In this document: piece after piece, positions 17,489-26,451 of the stretch
Layout of the letters: each line of letters begins with the position of its first letter
Position numbering within the stretch: position 1 is the first letter of the stretch
Assembly: GCF_030766725.1 (NCBI RefSeq)
Contig: NZ_JARQWR010000003.1
Span: 62,001-126,000 of the forward strand
Direction: 5' to 3'
DNA from: Flavobacterium aerium
Lineage (GTDB): Bacteria; Bacteroidota; Bacteroidia; Flavobacteriales; Flavobacteriaceae
DNA length: 64,000 nucleotides
Notes under the pieces: generated by a model
What the model saw: only the letters and a program-made list of their open reading frames with translations
What the model was told of the DNA's origin: nothing
The model's database searches: none
Made by a program: the position numbers and the translations under genes

Positions 17489-18868
17489 ATGAAAAAATTG
17501 GAATATGCCATAGTAGATATTGAGACCACAGGCGGTAATGCTAGTGGTAGTTGTATTACTGAAATTGCAATTATAATTCATGATGGTACAAATGTTATTG
17601 ACCGTTGGGAAACATTAGTAAATCCAGAAAAGGAAATACCTCTTCCCATCTTTGCATTAACGGGTATTAATAATGAAATGGTACGGAATGCGCCAACATT
17701 CGATGCTATATCAGAGAAAGTATTTGAAATGCTTACGAACCGTATCTTCGTCGCTCATAATGTTAACTTCGATTATTCATTTGTTCGCCATCAACTGGAG
17801 GAAGCCGGTTTTAAATGGACAGCTAGAAAACTATGTACCGTTCGTGCTGCCAGAAGAATAAAACCGGGACTTAGCTCTTACAGTCTTGGAAAGCTTTGTA
17901 ATTCACTGAATATACCTATAGAGAATCAACACCGAGCTGGTGGTGATGCCGATGCTACTGCCCTATTATTTTCTCAATTGCTACAATGGGATGAGGAAGG
18001 AAAAATTAACGAAATGGTAAAAATGACAGCGCTAGATCAGCGTTTACCTCCAAATTTACCTCCTGCTGACTTTGAGCAATTACCTGAAAAACCAGGCGTA
18101 TATTATTTTTATAATCAGGCTAAAAAAGTTATTTATGTAGGCAAAGCTGTCAATTTAAAAAAGCGTGTGGCTTCCCATTTCAGCGGTCATAAAATTACCC
18201 CTCAAAGACAGCATTTTTTAAGGGATATATATGCCATTTCTTTTGAGGTTTGTGCTACTGAACTCATGGCTCTATTGCTAGAGTGCACAGAGATTAAGAA
18301 ACTTTGGCCAACTTATAACAAGGCATTGAAACGCTTCGAAGCAAAATTTGGGATTTATGAATATGAGGCGCGCAATGGTTACAAATATCTAGCAATTGGC
18401 AAAGTCAATAAATTCCAAACCTGTATTGAGGTTTTCAATAGTCTGTATGATGGTATAAACGTGCTACAAAGTCTGGCAGAAAAATTTGAGATTGATTATA
18501 GATTTTGCAAATATTGTACTCTCACAGATGGTGAAGTCCCCGTACAACAGGATCTTACAAATCTGCCTGATGTTGAATCTCATAATGACCAGATAGAAAA
18601 TGCTATTGATTATATTTTAAAGAACAGGCCTAGCTTCTTTATTATCGATAAAGGTAGAACTGCAACAGAACGCAGTTGTATCTGGGTTGAAAACGGTCAC
18701 TTTTATGGGATGGGTTATATTACATCAGATATTGGAATTACTGAACCAGCAGAGATTAAAGATTACGTCACTTCCTATAAGAGTAATCATTACATCATGC
18801 AACTAATCTATGCTTATGCAAAAAAATATCCGGGCAAAGTTTCTCAGATAAAACAGATCGATTTATAA
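17489..18868 (+). CDS. DEDDh exonuclease fused to GIY-YIG (UvrC/Cho-like) nuclease
   Basis: 459 residues. The DnaQ-like 3'-5' exonuclease domain is at about 5-170, with Asp10 and Glu12 (IVDIETTG), an Asp near 95 (AHNVNFDYSF) and the HxxxxD motif near 148-153 (HRAGGDAD). A GIY-YIG endonuclease domain is at about 200-280 (KPGVYYFYN, VIYVGKAVNLKKRV, LLLECTEIKKLWP). The C-terminal part (about 285-459) is unassigned. The architecture resembles epsilon-subunit/UvrC-N fusions thought to act in excision repair. It is first in a unit with DUF1810 and AlkB genes and faces the S24 repressor, so damage-inducible repair is likely. Confidence 0.9.
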   Translation: MKKLEYAIVDIETTGGNASGSCITEIAIIIHDGTNVIDRWETLVNPEKEIPLPIFALTGINNEMVRNAPTFDAISEKVFEMLTNRIFVAHNVNFDYSFVRHQLEEAGFKWTARKLCTVRAARRIKPGLSSYSLGKLCNSLNIPIENQHRAGGDADATALLFSQLLQWDEEGKINEMVKMTALDQRLPPNLPPADFEQLPEKPGVYYFYNQAKKVIYVGKAVNLKKRVASHFSGHKITPQRQHFLRDIYAISFEVCATELMALLLECTEIKKLWPTYNKALKRFEAKFGIYEYEARNGYKYLAIGKVNKFQTCIEVFNSLYDGINVLQSLAEKFEIDYRFCKYCTLTDGEVPVQQDLTNLPDVESHNDQIENAIDYILKNRPSFFIIDKGRTATERSCIWVENGHFYGMGYITSDIGITEPAEIKDYVTSYKSNHYIMQLIYAYAKKYPGKVSQIKQIDL

Positions 18869-18896
18869 CTTTAGTATCACTACAAATGCGGACAAT

Positions 18897-19343
18897 ATGG
18901 ATTCAAATAAATTAACTCGCTTCCTAGAAGCACAAAATCAGGTATACTTAAAAGCACTTTTAGAAATTAAAAAAGGGCACAAAGAAACGCATTGGATGTG
19001 GTTTGTATTTCCACAGATCAAGGGATTGGATTTTAGTGAGAGTTCTAATTTTTATGGGATCGAAGATTTGGAGGAAGCAAAACAATATCTTTCACATCCT
19101 GTATTAGGCAAGCATCTTATTGAAATTTCAACTGTCCTATTACAATTAAAAGGTAAAACTGCGCTACAGATTTTTGGACAGTCTGATTATATGAAGCTCA
19201 GATCATGCATGACTTTGTTTGCAGGGATTACTATATCTAATCCCATTTTTGAACAAGTGATTGAAAAATACTTCGATGGTTTACAGGACGAATATACACT
19301 CCAATTATTACTTAAAAATAAATTTTCCAATGATACTGTTTGA
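18897..19343 (+). CDS. DUF1810 family protein
   Basis: 148 residues. The family signature is clear: LTRFLEAQ near the start, then GHKETHWMWFVFPQIKGL and STVLLQLKGKTALQIFG. DUF1810 proteins are small, soluble and of unknown function. It begins 28 bases after the nuclease gene and overlaps the AlkB start by 14 bases, so it is in the same operon. Its position in a repair cassette suggests a nucleic-acid or nucleotide-linked role, which is inference. Confidence 0.88.
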   Translation: MDSNKLTRFLEAQNQVYLKALLEIKKGHKETHWMWFVFPQIKGLDFSESSNFYGIEDLEEAKQYLSHPVLGKHLIEISTVLLQLKGKTALQIFGQSDYMKLRSCMTLFAGITISNPIFEQVIEKYFDGLQDEYTLQLLLKNKFSNDTV

Positions 19344-19956
19344 GGATACAGAGCTATTTAGTTCCGGTACTGGTGGCAGGAAAAATTTTGATTTACCCGA
19401 TGCTGATGTAATACTGATTGATAATTTTTTCAATAAAGAAGAATCAGATTATTATTATAATGCTTTATTAACTGATACCCATTGGTGTGAATATAATATG
19501 CCCATGTATGATAAAGTGGTTACTGCGCCAAGGATGATTTCTTGGTTTGAAGATAAAAGTAATCCTAGAACCAATCCCACAACTTTAGAACTTACCAAAG
19601 ATCTTTGTGACATCCGTCATAGAGTTGAAATGGAAATCAATTTAAAATTTAATGCTGTGCTATTAAACTTGTATCGAAATGGACAAGATGGTGTATCATG
19701 GCATAGTGATAAGACGGGCAAATCTGGTATTAATCCTATCATTGCTTCAGTAACATTTGGAGAGACACGCCTGTTTCGATTGAGACACAAATTCCGTAAG
19801 GATGTTCCACAAGTTGAAATTCCATTACATCACGGTTCATTTTTACTAATGGCAGGAACTACAAACAGTTTTTGGGAACATCAGGTTCCGAAAACTACTA
19901 AAAAAATATTACCTCGGATTAACTTAACCTTCCGTAGGGTTAGTAATAAAGCCTAA
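19330..19956 (+). CDS. AlkB-family 2-oxoglutarate/Fe(II) dioxygenase
   Basis: 208 residues from the ATG at 19330; the longer frame to 19261 lies inside the DUF1810 gene and is not needed. Oxidative demethylase of alkylated nucleic-acid bases. Iron ligands are His and Asp in WHSDKTG (about 125-127) and a His in EHQVPK (about 184). The 2-oxoglutarate-binding Arg residues are in PRINLTFR at the C-terminus. Upstream motifs LNLYRNGQDGVSWH and SVTFGETRLF match AlkB/ALKBH2-3-type members. It is the last gene of the putative damage-response operon and is followed by a strong terminator. Confidence 0.93.
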   Translation: MILFEDTELFSSGTGGRKNFDLPDADVILIDNFFNKEESDYYYNALLTDTHWCEYNMPMYDKVVTAPRMISWFEDKSNPRTNPTTLELTKDLCDIRHRVEMEINLKFNAVLLNLYRNGQDGVSWHSDKTGKSGINPIIASVTFGETRLFRLRHKFRKDVPQVEIPLHHGSFLLMAGTTNSFWEHQVPKTTKKILPRINLTFRRVSNKA

Positions 19957-19983
19957 CTTCATTCAAATCATCTCTTATCCTAT

Positions 19984-20014
19984 AAAAAAGCCACTCTTAA
20001 TGAGTGGCTTTTTT
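19984..20014. terminator. Bidirectional terminator after the AlkB gene
   Basis: Perfect 13-bp inverted repeat (AAAAAAGCCACTC / GAGTGGCTTTTTT) with a 5-base loop, between convergent AlkB and spondin genes. Confidence 0.9.
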
Positions 20015-20038
20015 AAACATCAAATATCTTATCTCAAA

Positions 20039-21259
20039 TTATTCAATTGTAACTTTTATTACCTCTGTTAATTCCGGTACAGGAAAATCATCTCCAACCT
20101 TACTGATTACAACATCTTCTAATGCTGGAGTTCCACCAAAAAGAGCCTGATTGTTCCCTGCTCCAGGATATTGATCTACTCCTGTTCCATCATCAAAAAG
20201 GGATGTTTTATTGGTTATATCTCCTTTTTCGTTTGCAAAAATGATAGGTTCATTTGCATAAAACCAATCGTTGGAATATCCAAACATCGTTACATATGCT
20301 ATTTTATCTCCTGTTGTAGATTCAAATTGTACTGATTCTTTTTGGCCTGGACCAATTGGCGCATTTCCTGCAACATACACTCCTTTTACACCTGCCACGT
20401 TAATTAAATTTTCTTTTAAAGTTGAAACATTACCCATTTGAGCAATGAATTTCAATCCTTTACCTTCATCTTTTTTACCCAATTCATAAATTGGATTTAT
20501 ATCTCCCGAATACACTACTACCAATACTGGAGAAAGCCCTGTAATAATACCTGTTTTTTCTTTTGTTTTTACGGCTAATAACTCATTATTACCCATTTCT
20601 GCAATAGCCGTAATTTCAATATTTGATCTTTGTCCTGGTTTAAAAAAAGGCATATTATTCAATAAGTTTCCACCTAAAAAATTTGAAACAGCCCAAACAC
20701 CTGGCGAGAAAGGAGTTTCATTCATTGTTCCTCCCGATGTATTGGTCATAATCAGTGTAAATTCGGAAGTACTGGCATTGTATTCTAATTCTAACTTCAT
20801 AAGTTGTGAAGCATCAACATTAGGAACCATAGCAATATCCTTATCTTCAATGTCTCCAGTTACATCATCTTTTGTACCGTTATCCCATAATTTAATTTGA
20901 GCCGAAACATCTCCTGTTATTGCATTTCCATCAGTGTCATATAATTTTAACCCAGGATGTTCTGGTGCAAAAAACCAATCTTTTGAAGCACCGTACATGG
21001 TAGCAAACATTAAGGATTGTGTTTTTCCTGCATTAAATTTAAAATTAATTGATTGTCCTGGCAAAACAACTGGAGCCATAATTACATCATCACCAATTCC
21101 CTTAAAAGTTCCACTTTGCACAAAATCTTTTGGTACAATCTTATTCTCAAAAGTTATAGTAGAGCTTTGTGCAATAACTGATGTATCATCATTATCATTA
21201 CAGGAAACTATGCATGATCCTATCAATAACATTACAAGGGGTAAAAATTTGTTTTTCAT
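20039..21259 (-). CDS. Spondin-domain lipoprotein
   Basis: 406 residues. Lipoprotein signal at 1-20 ending in the lipobox IVSC, so membrane anchored. Two copies of a spondin-N-like domain follow: about 35-185 (SGTFKGIGDD, LPGQSINFKFNAGKTQSLMFATMYGASKDWFFAPEH) and about 215-395 (GQKESVQFESTTGDKIAYVTMFGYSNDWFYANE), both with the DWF(F/Y)A motif. Spondin domains mediate adhesion in animals; the bacterial role is unknown. The gene is preceded by the ECF-type promoter at 21305-21338, shared with the YkgB-like gene, which points to stress-controlled expression. Single-gene unit. Confidence 0.85.
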   Translation of the reverse strand: MKNKFLPLVMLLIGSCIVSCNDNDDTSVIAQSSTITFENKIVPKDFVQSGTFKGIGDDVIMAPVVLPGQSINFKFNAGKTQSLMFATMYGASKDWFFAPEHPGLKLYDTDGNAITGDVSAQIKLWDNGTKDDVTGDIEDKDIAMVPNVDASQLMKLELEYNASTSEFTLIMTNTSGGTMNETPFSPGVWAVSNFLGGNLLNNMPFFKPGQRSNIEITAIAEMGNNELLAVKTKEKTGIITGLSPVLVVVYSGDINPIYELGKKDEGKGLKFIAQMGNVSTLKENLINVAGVKGVYVAGNAPIGPGQKESVQFESTTGDKIAYVTMFGYSNDWFYANEPIIFANEKGDITNKTSLFDDGTGVDQYPGAGNNQALFGGTPALEDVVISKVGDDFPVPELTEVIKVTIE

Positions 21260-21838
21260 AACTACTTAAAATTTAAATTTATTTATAATTTGTCCGTCTA
21301 TAATTTTAGACGATGATTCTTTTGAATCCTGACAAAAAATTTGAAATTTATTTTAACCTGAAAACAATTGTTGTGTTACGCGGATGAATAAATATTGTCT
21401 TCACGAGTACATAACAGATCGATTCTTACATAAGAAAAATTGTTTTAAATCAGAGTTTAAAAAGATTGATTCCCATTTTAACTGGTATTCTTTTTACCGC
21501 TAACGTATCCATTCATATTTTTCATAAAAATGCTTGAAAAAGTCAAAAAACAATAATTTTAGCCCAAAATAAAGAACCAAAAACAGTCAATTTATGTCTT
21601 TTTAGGCAACTTTTTAAAATTCTTTTTTGGTCAATTCTCAATCATTTTTGAATAGTATCATCCTACTCAAACCATACGTATTTATCGTTTATATCTGCCT
21701 AAATCTGTGCACTATTTTCTCAATATAAATTGGTCAATAATTTTGTTATTAAAAGTTATTTTAATTAAATCTAAATAAGAATAGTATTTATTTTTAACTT
21801 GCATGCACAAAATAGTAACCTAATAAACTAGAATAATA
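21260..21838. other. Divergent intergenic region upstream of spondin and FN3 genes
   Basis: 579 bases. It contains the ECF-type promoter (21305-21338, minus) with a dyad CGTCTA-6-TAGACG just downstream (about 21295-21312), and a TAATTTTG on the plus strand (21738-21745) that could serve the FN3 gene. No ORF of interest is seen between about 21350 and 21730. Confidence 0.5.
21305..21338 (-). promoter_or_regulatory. ECF-type promoter of the spondin lipoprotein gene
   Basis: The minus-strand block TTTTTGTCAGGATT...AATCATCGTCTAAA is identical at 29 of 34 positions to the plus-strand block at 6099-6132 and ends 45 bases before the ATG at 21259. The CGTC in the -10-like box is typical of ECF sigma promoters. 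The sigma class is inferred. Confidence 0.6.
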
Positions 21839-24800
21839 ATGAAAAAAAATACCGCGAAAATTCATTTGAATTTATCCGAAAAAATTGTCTCTCAGAAAAA
21901 AACCATCCTGAATGTCAATTTGGAAAAATGTAAATCCAAACTCAATTTTTTACTACTATTAATCACCTTACATTTAAATAATTCTATTGCCTATTCACAA
22001 AATTACGCTCCCTTAAACACATCTGATTGTTCGCCTGTAACAGAATTTACAGAAAATTTTGAAAGTTATACCCTAGATGAATTCCCTAGCTGTTGGGATA
22101 AACTTGGCTCGGTCTATATAACAACTAATGACGAAGATAACGAGGAGGATGAATCAAAAGCTTTATACCTCGATACTGGTTATTATTCAAGTCAATCAAT
22201 AGTAAAAATGAAACCGCTTAGTAATGCTGGAGCAGGAACACATCGATTGCGCTTTAAAATTAAAAAACAAACTAGCTACTACAATGTCAATACATTTGTA
22301 GAAATAGGCTATTTAACTAATCCTGAAGATTTGGGATCATTCATTAAAGTAATGGAAGTGAATGCAGAAAAATCTACCTATGAAGAGCAAAAAGTAAATC
22401 TTGGAATGGTACCCGGAAGCAATACTACGCTGGCCATTAGACATACAAATGCTGGTGGAAGTGCAGTTTACATTGATGATATTAGTTGGGAAGAATTACC
22501 TCCTTGTGAGGAACCATCACAATTGATAGCCGTTGACATAACCGATACCACTGCCAGAATATCCTGGAATAGTACAGGTACACTATTCGATATTGAATAT
22601 GGAACCGAAAATTTTACAATGGGTACTGGTGCATTAATTTCAGGAGTAAATAATCCTTTTGATCTTGAAGGTTTGGATTCAGAAACAAGTTATTCTTACT
22701 ATGTACGACAAGATTGTGGTATAAATGGTAAAAGTGATTGGTCTGGCCCTTATACCTTTAAAACTTTATGTACGCTTGTCACAGAATTTTCTGAAACTTT
22801 TACAGGAGTTGAGACTAATTCATTTCCTTCTTGTTGGAATAAAGTAGGTACAACAGGTATGGCTTCGATTCGAGAAGATGAGCTCATAGGTAATCTAGCG
22901 TTGTACATGCGATCTTATTCTTCATTTGCAAAAACAACCGTAAAGATAAGACCCGTAACAAATGCTGGTACAGCGACTCATAGGCTTCGTTTTAAAGCTA
23001 GAAAAGACACCTATGGATTATCATCCAATGTCAATGGCATAATCGAAATAGGATATCTAACAGATCCAGACGACGCTACTACTTTTATTCCCGTATCAAC
23101 TCAAACAGTAACGGCTTCAACTTATCAAGAAAAAATAGCCCGATTGGAAACTGCACCTGGAACTAATAATGTATTAGCTTTCAGATTAGTTTCTGCTACA
23201 GGAATATATATTGATGATGTTATTTGGGAAGCACGACCTGCTTGCGAAGAGCCCGTTCAATTAATCACTTCTACTATAACTCCAACTTCAGCAAAATTAG
23301 CCTGGACAAGTACAGGTTCTTCTTTTGATATTGAATATGGACCTACTGGATTTGTTCTGGGAGCTGGCTCAGGAACTTCTGTAACTGGAATAACCAATAA
23401 TTATGAATTAAACGGATTAAATCCAGATACACATTATACTTTTTATGTAAAGCAAAATTGTGGTACAACTTGGTCTGAAGCTTCTAATTTCCAAACCGCT
23501 TGTAATGCAATAACAACATTACCTTGGAATGATAGTTTTGAATCGTTAACATCCGTTGGTGAAACACAATTTCCTTCTTGTTGGAGAAAAGAAAAGGGAA
23601 ACTGGAAAACGTCGAATACTGCTTATTACAATTCTCCGAGAACGGGTACAAAATACTTACTAACATCGGCTTCAACAGACAATGCTTTCATACATACTCC
23701 TGCATTTCAACTAGAAGCAGGTCAATCCTATGATTTTATTTTTTACGTTCAGGGAAGTGGGTATTCTGTCGCTACCGTTGATATATTCAGTACAAATAAT
23801 GCTTTATCAATACCCCGCGTCCAATTAGGAGAATCGTATACAATTGCTCAAAATTCCGATCAATATGAAAAAGTAACCCGAACTTTCCTACCTACAGTTA
23901 CAGGAAATTACTATTTTTCTATGCGTTTAAATTCTTCATCAGGATTTTCACAGGAAGTTGCTTTTGATGATTTTACATTAGAAACTACTTCTTCTTGCCC
24001 AATTCCTTCTACTTTATCTGTCACTAATATTACTGCTAACTCCGCTCAACTTTCATGGGTTGGTAATGGAAATAATTATAGTATTGAGTACGGTCCGAAA
24101 GGTTTTCTTTCAAGTAATGGAACTGTTTTGGAAAATGTGACGATGCCTTATACACTTCAAAATTTAGCAATTTCTACAGAATACTCATTTTATGTGAAAG
24201 AACTATGTAGCCCTACCGACCATAGTGCATGGTCTGAACCCATTCATTTTAAAACCATTTGTGGACCAGAAACGGCTCCAACTGCTGTACAAACATTTTC
24301 AACTTACACTGGTTTTGCAACAGGATCAGTTGCGTGTTGGTCTGAAGCAGAAAACAGCTTAGCCGATGGGCCAAATTTACATGATGTAAAATGGATTGGC
24401 CATTTTAATTTTGCAAATAATGATGCTAGCCCAACAGGAAATGCAGCCGCAATTAATTTATATGGCCCTTCTCAGGATTGGTTAATTTCAAATCCAATTG
24501 ATTTAGGGGATGGAAGTATTCCTTTTACATTAAAATATATGACGGCATTGACAAAGCGTTTCAGCTCTACAGCAACGAATGGCTTAGGTACGCATATTAT
24601 TAAAGTTTTAATTTCAACTGATGGTGGTACAACTTGGTCTAACTCAAATGTTCTTAAAACTTATAATGCTACTACACCTATTTCTCATACTGGTCAAACC
24701 GAAGAAATCCCTTTAACAGGATATTCTGGTATTGTAAAATTTGCCTTTTATACTGAAACAATTGATTATTCACCTGATATTCATTTCTTCATTGATAATT

Positions 24801-26311
24801 TTGTAGTAGAAAATAGTAATGAGTGTAATGCTCCTACTGCTTTAACAACTACAGCAATTACTTCTTCTGGATCTACTATTTCATGGACAGCTGGCGCAAG
24901 CGAAACGGCTTGGGAATATACAATACAGCCAGCAGGGACTGGATTACCTACAATAGTAGGAACTACCGTAACTACTTCTACTGTTCCATTGGATAATTTA
25001 TTATCGGATACTTCCTATGAAGTTTATGTAAGGGCTATTTGTTCCGCTAGTACTACCAGTAACTGGTCAGGACCTATCAATTTCACGACTCAATTACCGT
25101 GTAATAAACCTACTGCCGTAAATGTAACTGAGATAACAACCACTGGAAGTACAATTTCCTGGACGCCTGGTGCAATCGAAACAACATGGGAATATACCAT
25201 ACAACCTGTAGGAACTGGAATACCAACTACTGCCGGAATTTTTACGCCTTCGCCTACAGTTCCTTTAACGGATCTAACAGAAAATACGGCTTATGAAGTT
25301 TATGTAAGAGCGACTTGTACTGCTACTATTGCTAGCGCATGGTCCGATCCCGTACAATTTACTACAACAGGCAACTGTTTACAGCCTAGTACTCTTATCG
25401 CGAACTCCATAACTACATCGGGTGCTACAATTGCTTGGACAGCAGGGTCCACAGAAACCAACTGGGAATATACTATTCAACCTGTAGGAATGGGAATACC
25501 AACTACTACTGGTACAAACAGTACTGCAACTTCAGCTGTTCTCAATAGTTTACAATCTGATACACAATATGAAGTATATGTAAGGGCTATTTGCTCTACC
25601 GCAACGACAAGTGAATGGTCTAATCCAATGGTATTTAAAACCTTAAAATCGGGTGGTACCTGCGAAACGGCTATTGAGGTTAATAGTAATGATTTACCGT
25701 ATACTACTACTGATAATACGCTAAACTATGGTGATCATTATGAAGGAATTGCGGGTGCTTCTTGTGGAATAACGACTAATTATTTAAACGGAAATGATGT
25801 GGTATATGCATATCATGCTACAACAGCAGGAACTATAAATATTGGATTAAATCCAACACAAAGTAATGTGGGTGTATTTGTATATACAGCTTGTGATTTA
25901 ATTGGAAATACTTGTGTTGCTGGTGCAGTAAATAATGCTATTGGTGGACCTATAAATATTAATGGATTTACTGTAACGGCTGGTCAAACTTATTATATTG
26001 TTATTTCAACCTTAGCACCGCCACAAAGTACGGCTTATACTTTAACGATAACAGGAACATTGGGGATTGATTCTTTTGATAATCAAAATTTCAGTTATCA
26101 TCCTAATCCTGTACTCGATATACTGAATCTTTCCTATTCAGAGAATATTACGAGTGTACATGTATTTAATTCCATTGGACAGCAACTGATTCAAAAAACA
26201 GTGAATGCTAATCAATCTCAGCTTAATTTATCTGGCCTTGCTGCTGGAACTTATTTTGTTCAAATTAATGCTAAAGGAAAAATAAAAATGATTAAAATCA
26301 TCAAACAATAA
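21839..26311 (+). CDS. Giant secreted FN3-repeat protein with T9SS sorting domain
   Basis: 1490 residues. A long basic N-terminus (about 35 residues) precedes the hydrophobic signal segment (36-54, ending SIAYSQ); no later Met fits better. About three jelly-roll/MAM-like segments alternate with fibronectin type III domains (first FN3 near 222-305, second near 477-555). Three tandem FN3 domains of about 92 residues follow at 994-1268, each with TISWTxG, WEYTIQPxGxGxP and YEVYVRAxC. A bacterial pre-peptidase-like domain is possible at 1275-1405, and a type A T9SS sorting domain at about 1415-1490 (YHPNPVLD, ending MIKIIKQ). Probably a surface adhesin or matrix protein. Confidence 0.88.
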   Translation: MKKNTAKIHLNLSEKIVSQKKTILNVNLEKCKSKLNFLLLLITLHLNNSIAYSQNYAPLNTSDCSPVTEFTENFESYTLDEFPSCWDKLGSVYITTNDEDNEEDESKALYLDTGYYSSQSIVKMKPLSNAGAGTHRLRFKIKKQTSYYNVNTFVEIGYLTNPEDLGSFIKVMEVNAEKSTYEEQKVNLGMVPGSNTTLAIRHTNAGGSAVYIDDISWEELPPCEEPSQLIAVDITDTTARISWNSTGTLFDIEYGTENFTMGTGALISGVNNPFDLEGLDSETSYSYYVRQDCGINGKSDWSGPYTFKTLCTLVTEFSETFTGVETNSFPSCWNKVGTTGMASIREDELIGNLALYMRSYSSFAKTTVKIRPVTNAGTATHRLRFKARKDTYGLSSNVNGIIEIGYLTDPDDATTFIPVSTQTVTASTYQEKIARLETAPGTNNVLAFRLVSATGIYIDDVIWEARPACEEPVQLITSTITPTSAKLAWTSTGSSFDIEYGPTGFVLGAGSGTSVTGITNNYELNGLNPDTHYTFYVKQNCGTTWSEASNFQTACNAITTLPWNDSFESLTSVGETQFPSCWRKEKGNWKTSNTAYYNSPRTGTKYLLTSASTDNAFIHTPAFQLEAGQSYDFIFYVQGSGYSVATVDIFSTNNALSIPRVQLGESYTIAQNSDQYEKVTRTFLPTVTGNYYFSMRLNSSSGFSQEVAFDDFTLETTSSCPIPSTLSVTNITANSAQLSWVGNGNNYSIEYGPKGFLSSNGTVLENVTMPYTLQNLAISTEYSFYVKELCSPTDHSAWSEPIHFKTICGPETAPTAVQTFSTYTGFATGSVACWSEAENSLADGPNLHDVKWIGHFNFANNDASPTGNAAAINLYGPSQDWLISNPIDLGDGSIPFTLKYMTALTKRFSSTATNGLGTHIIKVLISTDGGTTWSNSNVLKTYNATTPISHTGQTEEIPLTGYSGIVKFAFYTETIDYSPDIHFFIDNFVVENSNECNAPTALTTTAITSSGSTISWTAGASETAWEYTIQPAGTGLPTIVGTTVTTSTVPLDNLLSDTSYEVYVRAICSASTTSNWSGPINFTTQLPCNKPTAVNVTEITTTGSTISWTPGAIETTWEYTIQPVGTGIPTTAGIFTPSPTVPLTDLTENTAYEVYVRATCTATIASAWSDPVQFTTTGNCLQPSTLIANSITTSGATIAWTAGSTETNWEYTIQPVGMGIPTTTGTNSTATSAVLNSLQSDTQYEVYVRAICSTATTSEWSNPMVFKTLKSGGTCETAIEVNSNDLPYTTTDNTLNYGDHYEGIAGASCGITTNYLNGNDVVYAYHATTAGTINIGLNPTQSNVGVFVYTACDLIGNTCVAGAVNNAIGGPININGFTVTAGQTYYIVISTLAPPQSTAYTLTITGTLGIDSFDNQNFSYHPNPVLDILNLSYSENITSVHVFNSIGQQLIQKTVNANQSQLNLSGLAAGTYFVQINAKGKIKMIKIIKQ
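24818..25645 (+). repeat. Three tandem FN3-encoding repeats
   Basis: Three consecutive units of about 275 bases encode FN3 domains that share a core (WEYTIQP, YEVYVRA). Their similarity to one another exceeds that to the earlier FN3 domains of the same protein, suggesting recent internal duplication. Confidence 0.7.
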
Positions 26312-26339
26312 TCTACTCATCTTACTTTTTTATAATGCA

Positions 26340-26380
26340 AAAACCATCAAAACATGTTGTTTTGATGGTTTTATTTTTTT
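26340..26380. terminator. Terminator between convergent FN3 and CHU_C genes
   Basis: 14-bp inverted repeat (AAACCATCAAAACA / TGTTTTGATGGTTT) with a 3-base loop and a T-run. Confidence 0.85.
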
Positions 26381-26451
26381 GATTCTACTGCAATCTATTC
26401 ATTGCTGAAATTCAAAATTATTATAGATTTTTAGTATAATTTTACTTTCTA

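Noticed and set aside
19261..19329. Upstream start for the AlkB-family protein.
   Set aside because: It overlaps the DUF1810 coding region out of frame; the ATG at 19330 gives a normal family length.
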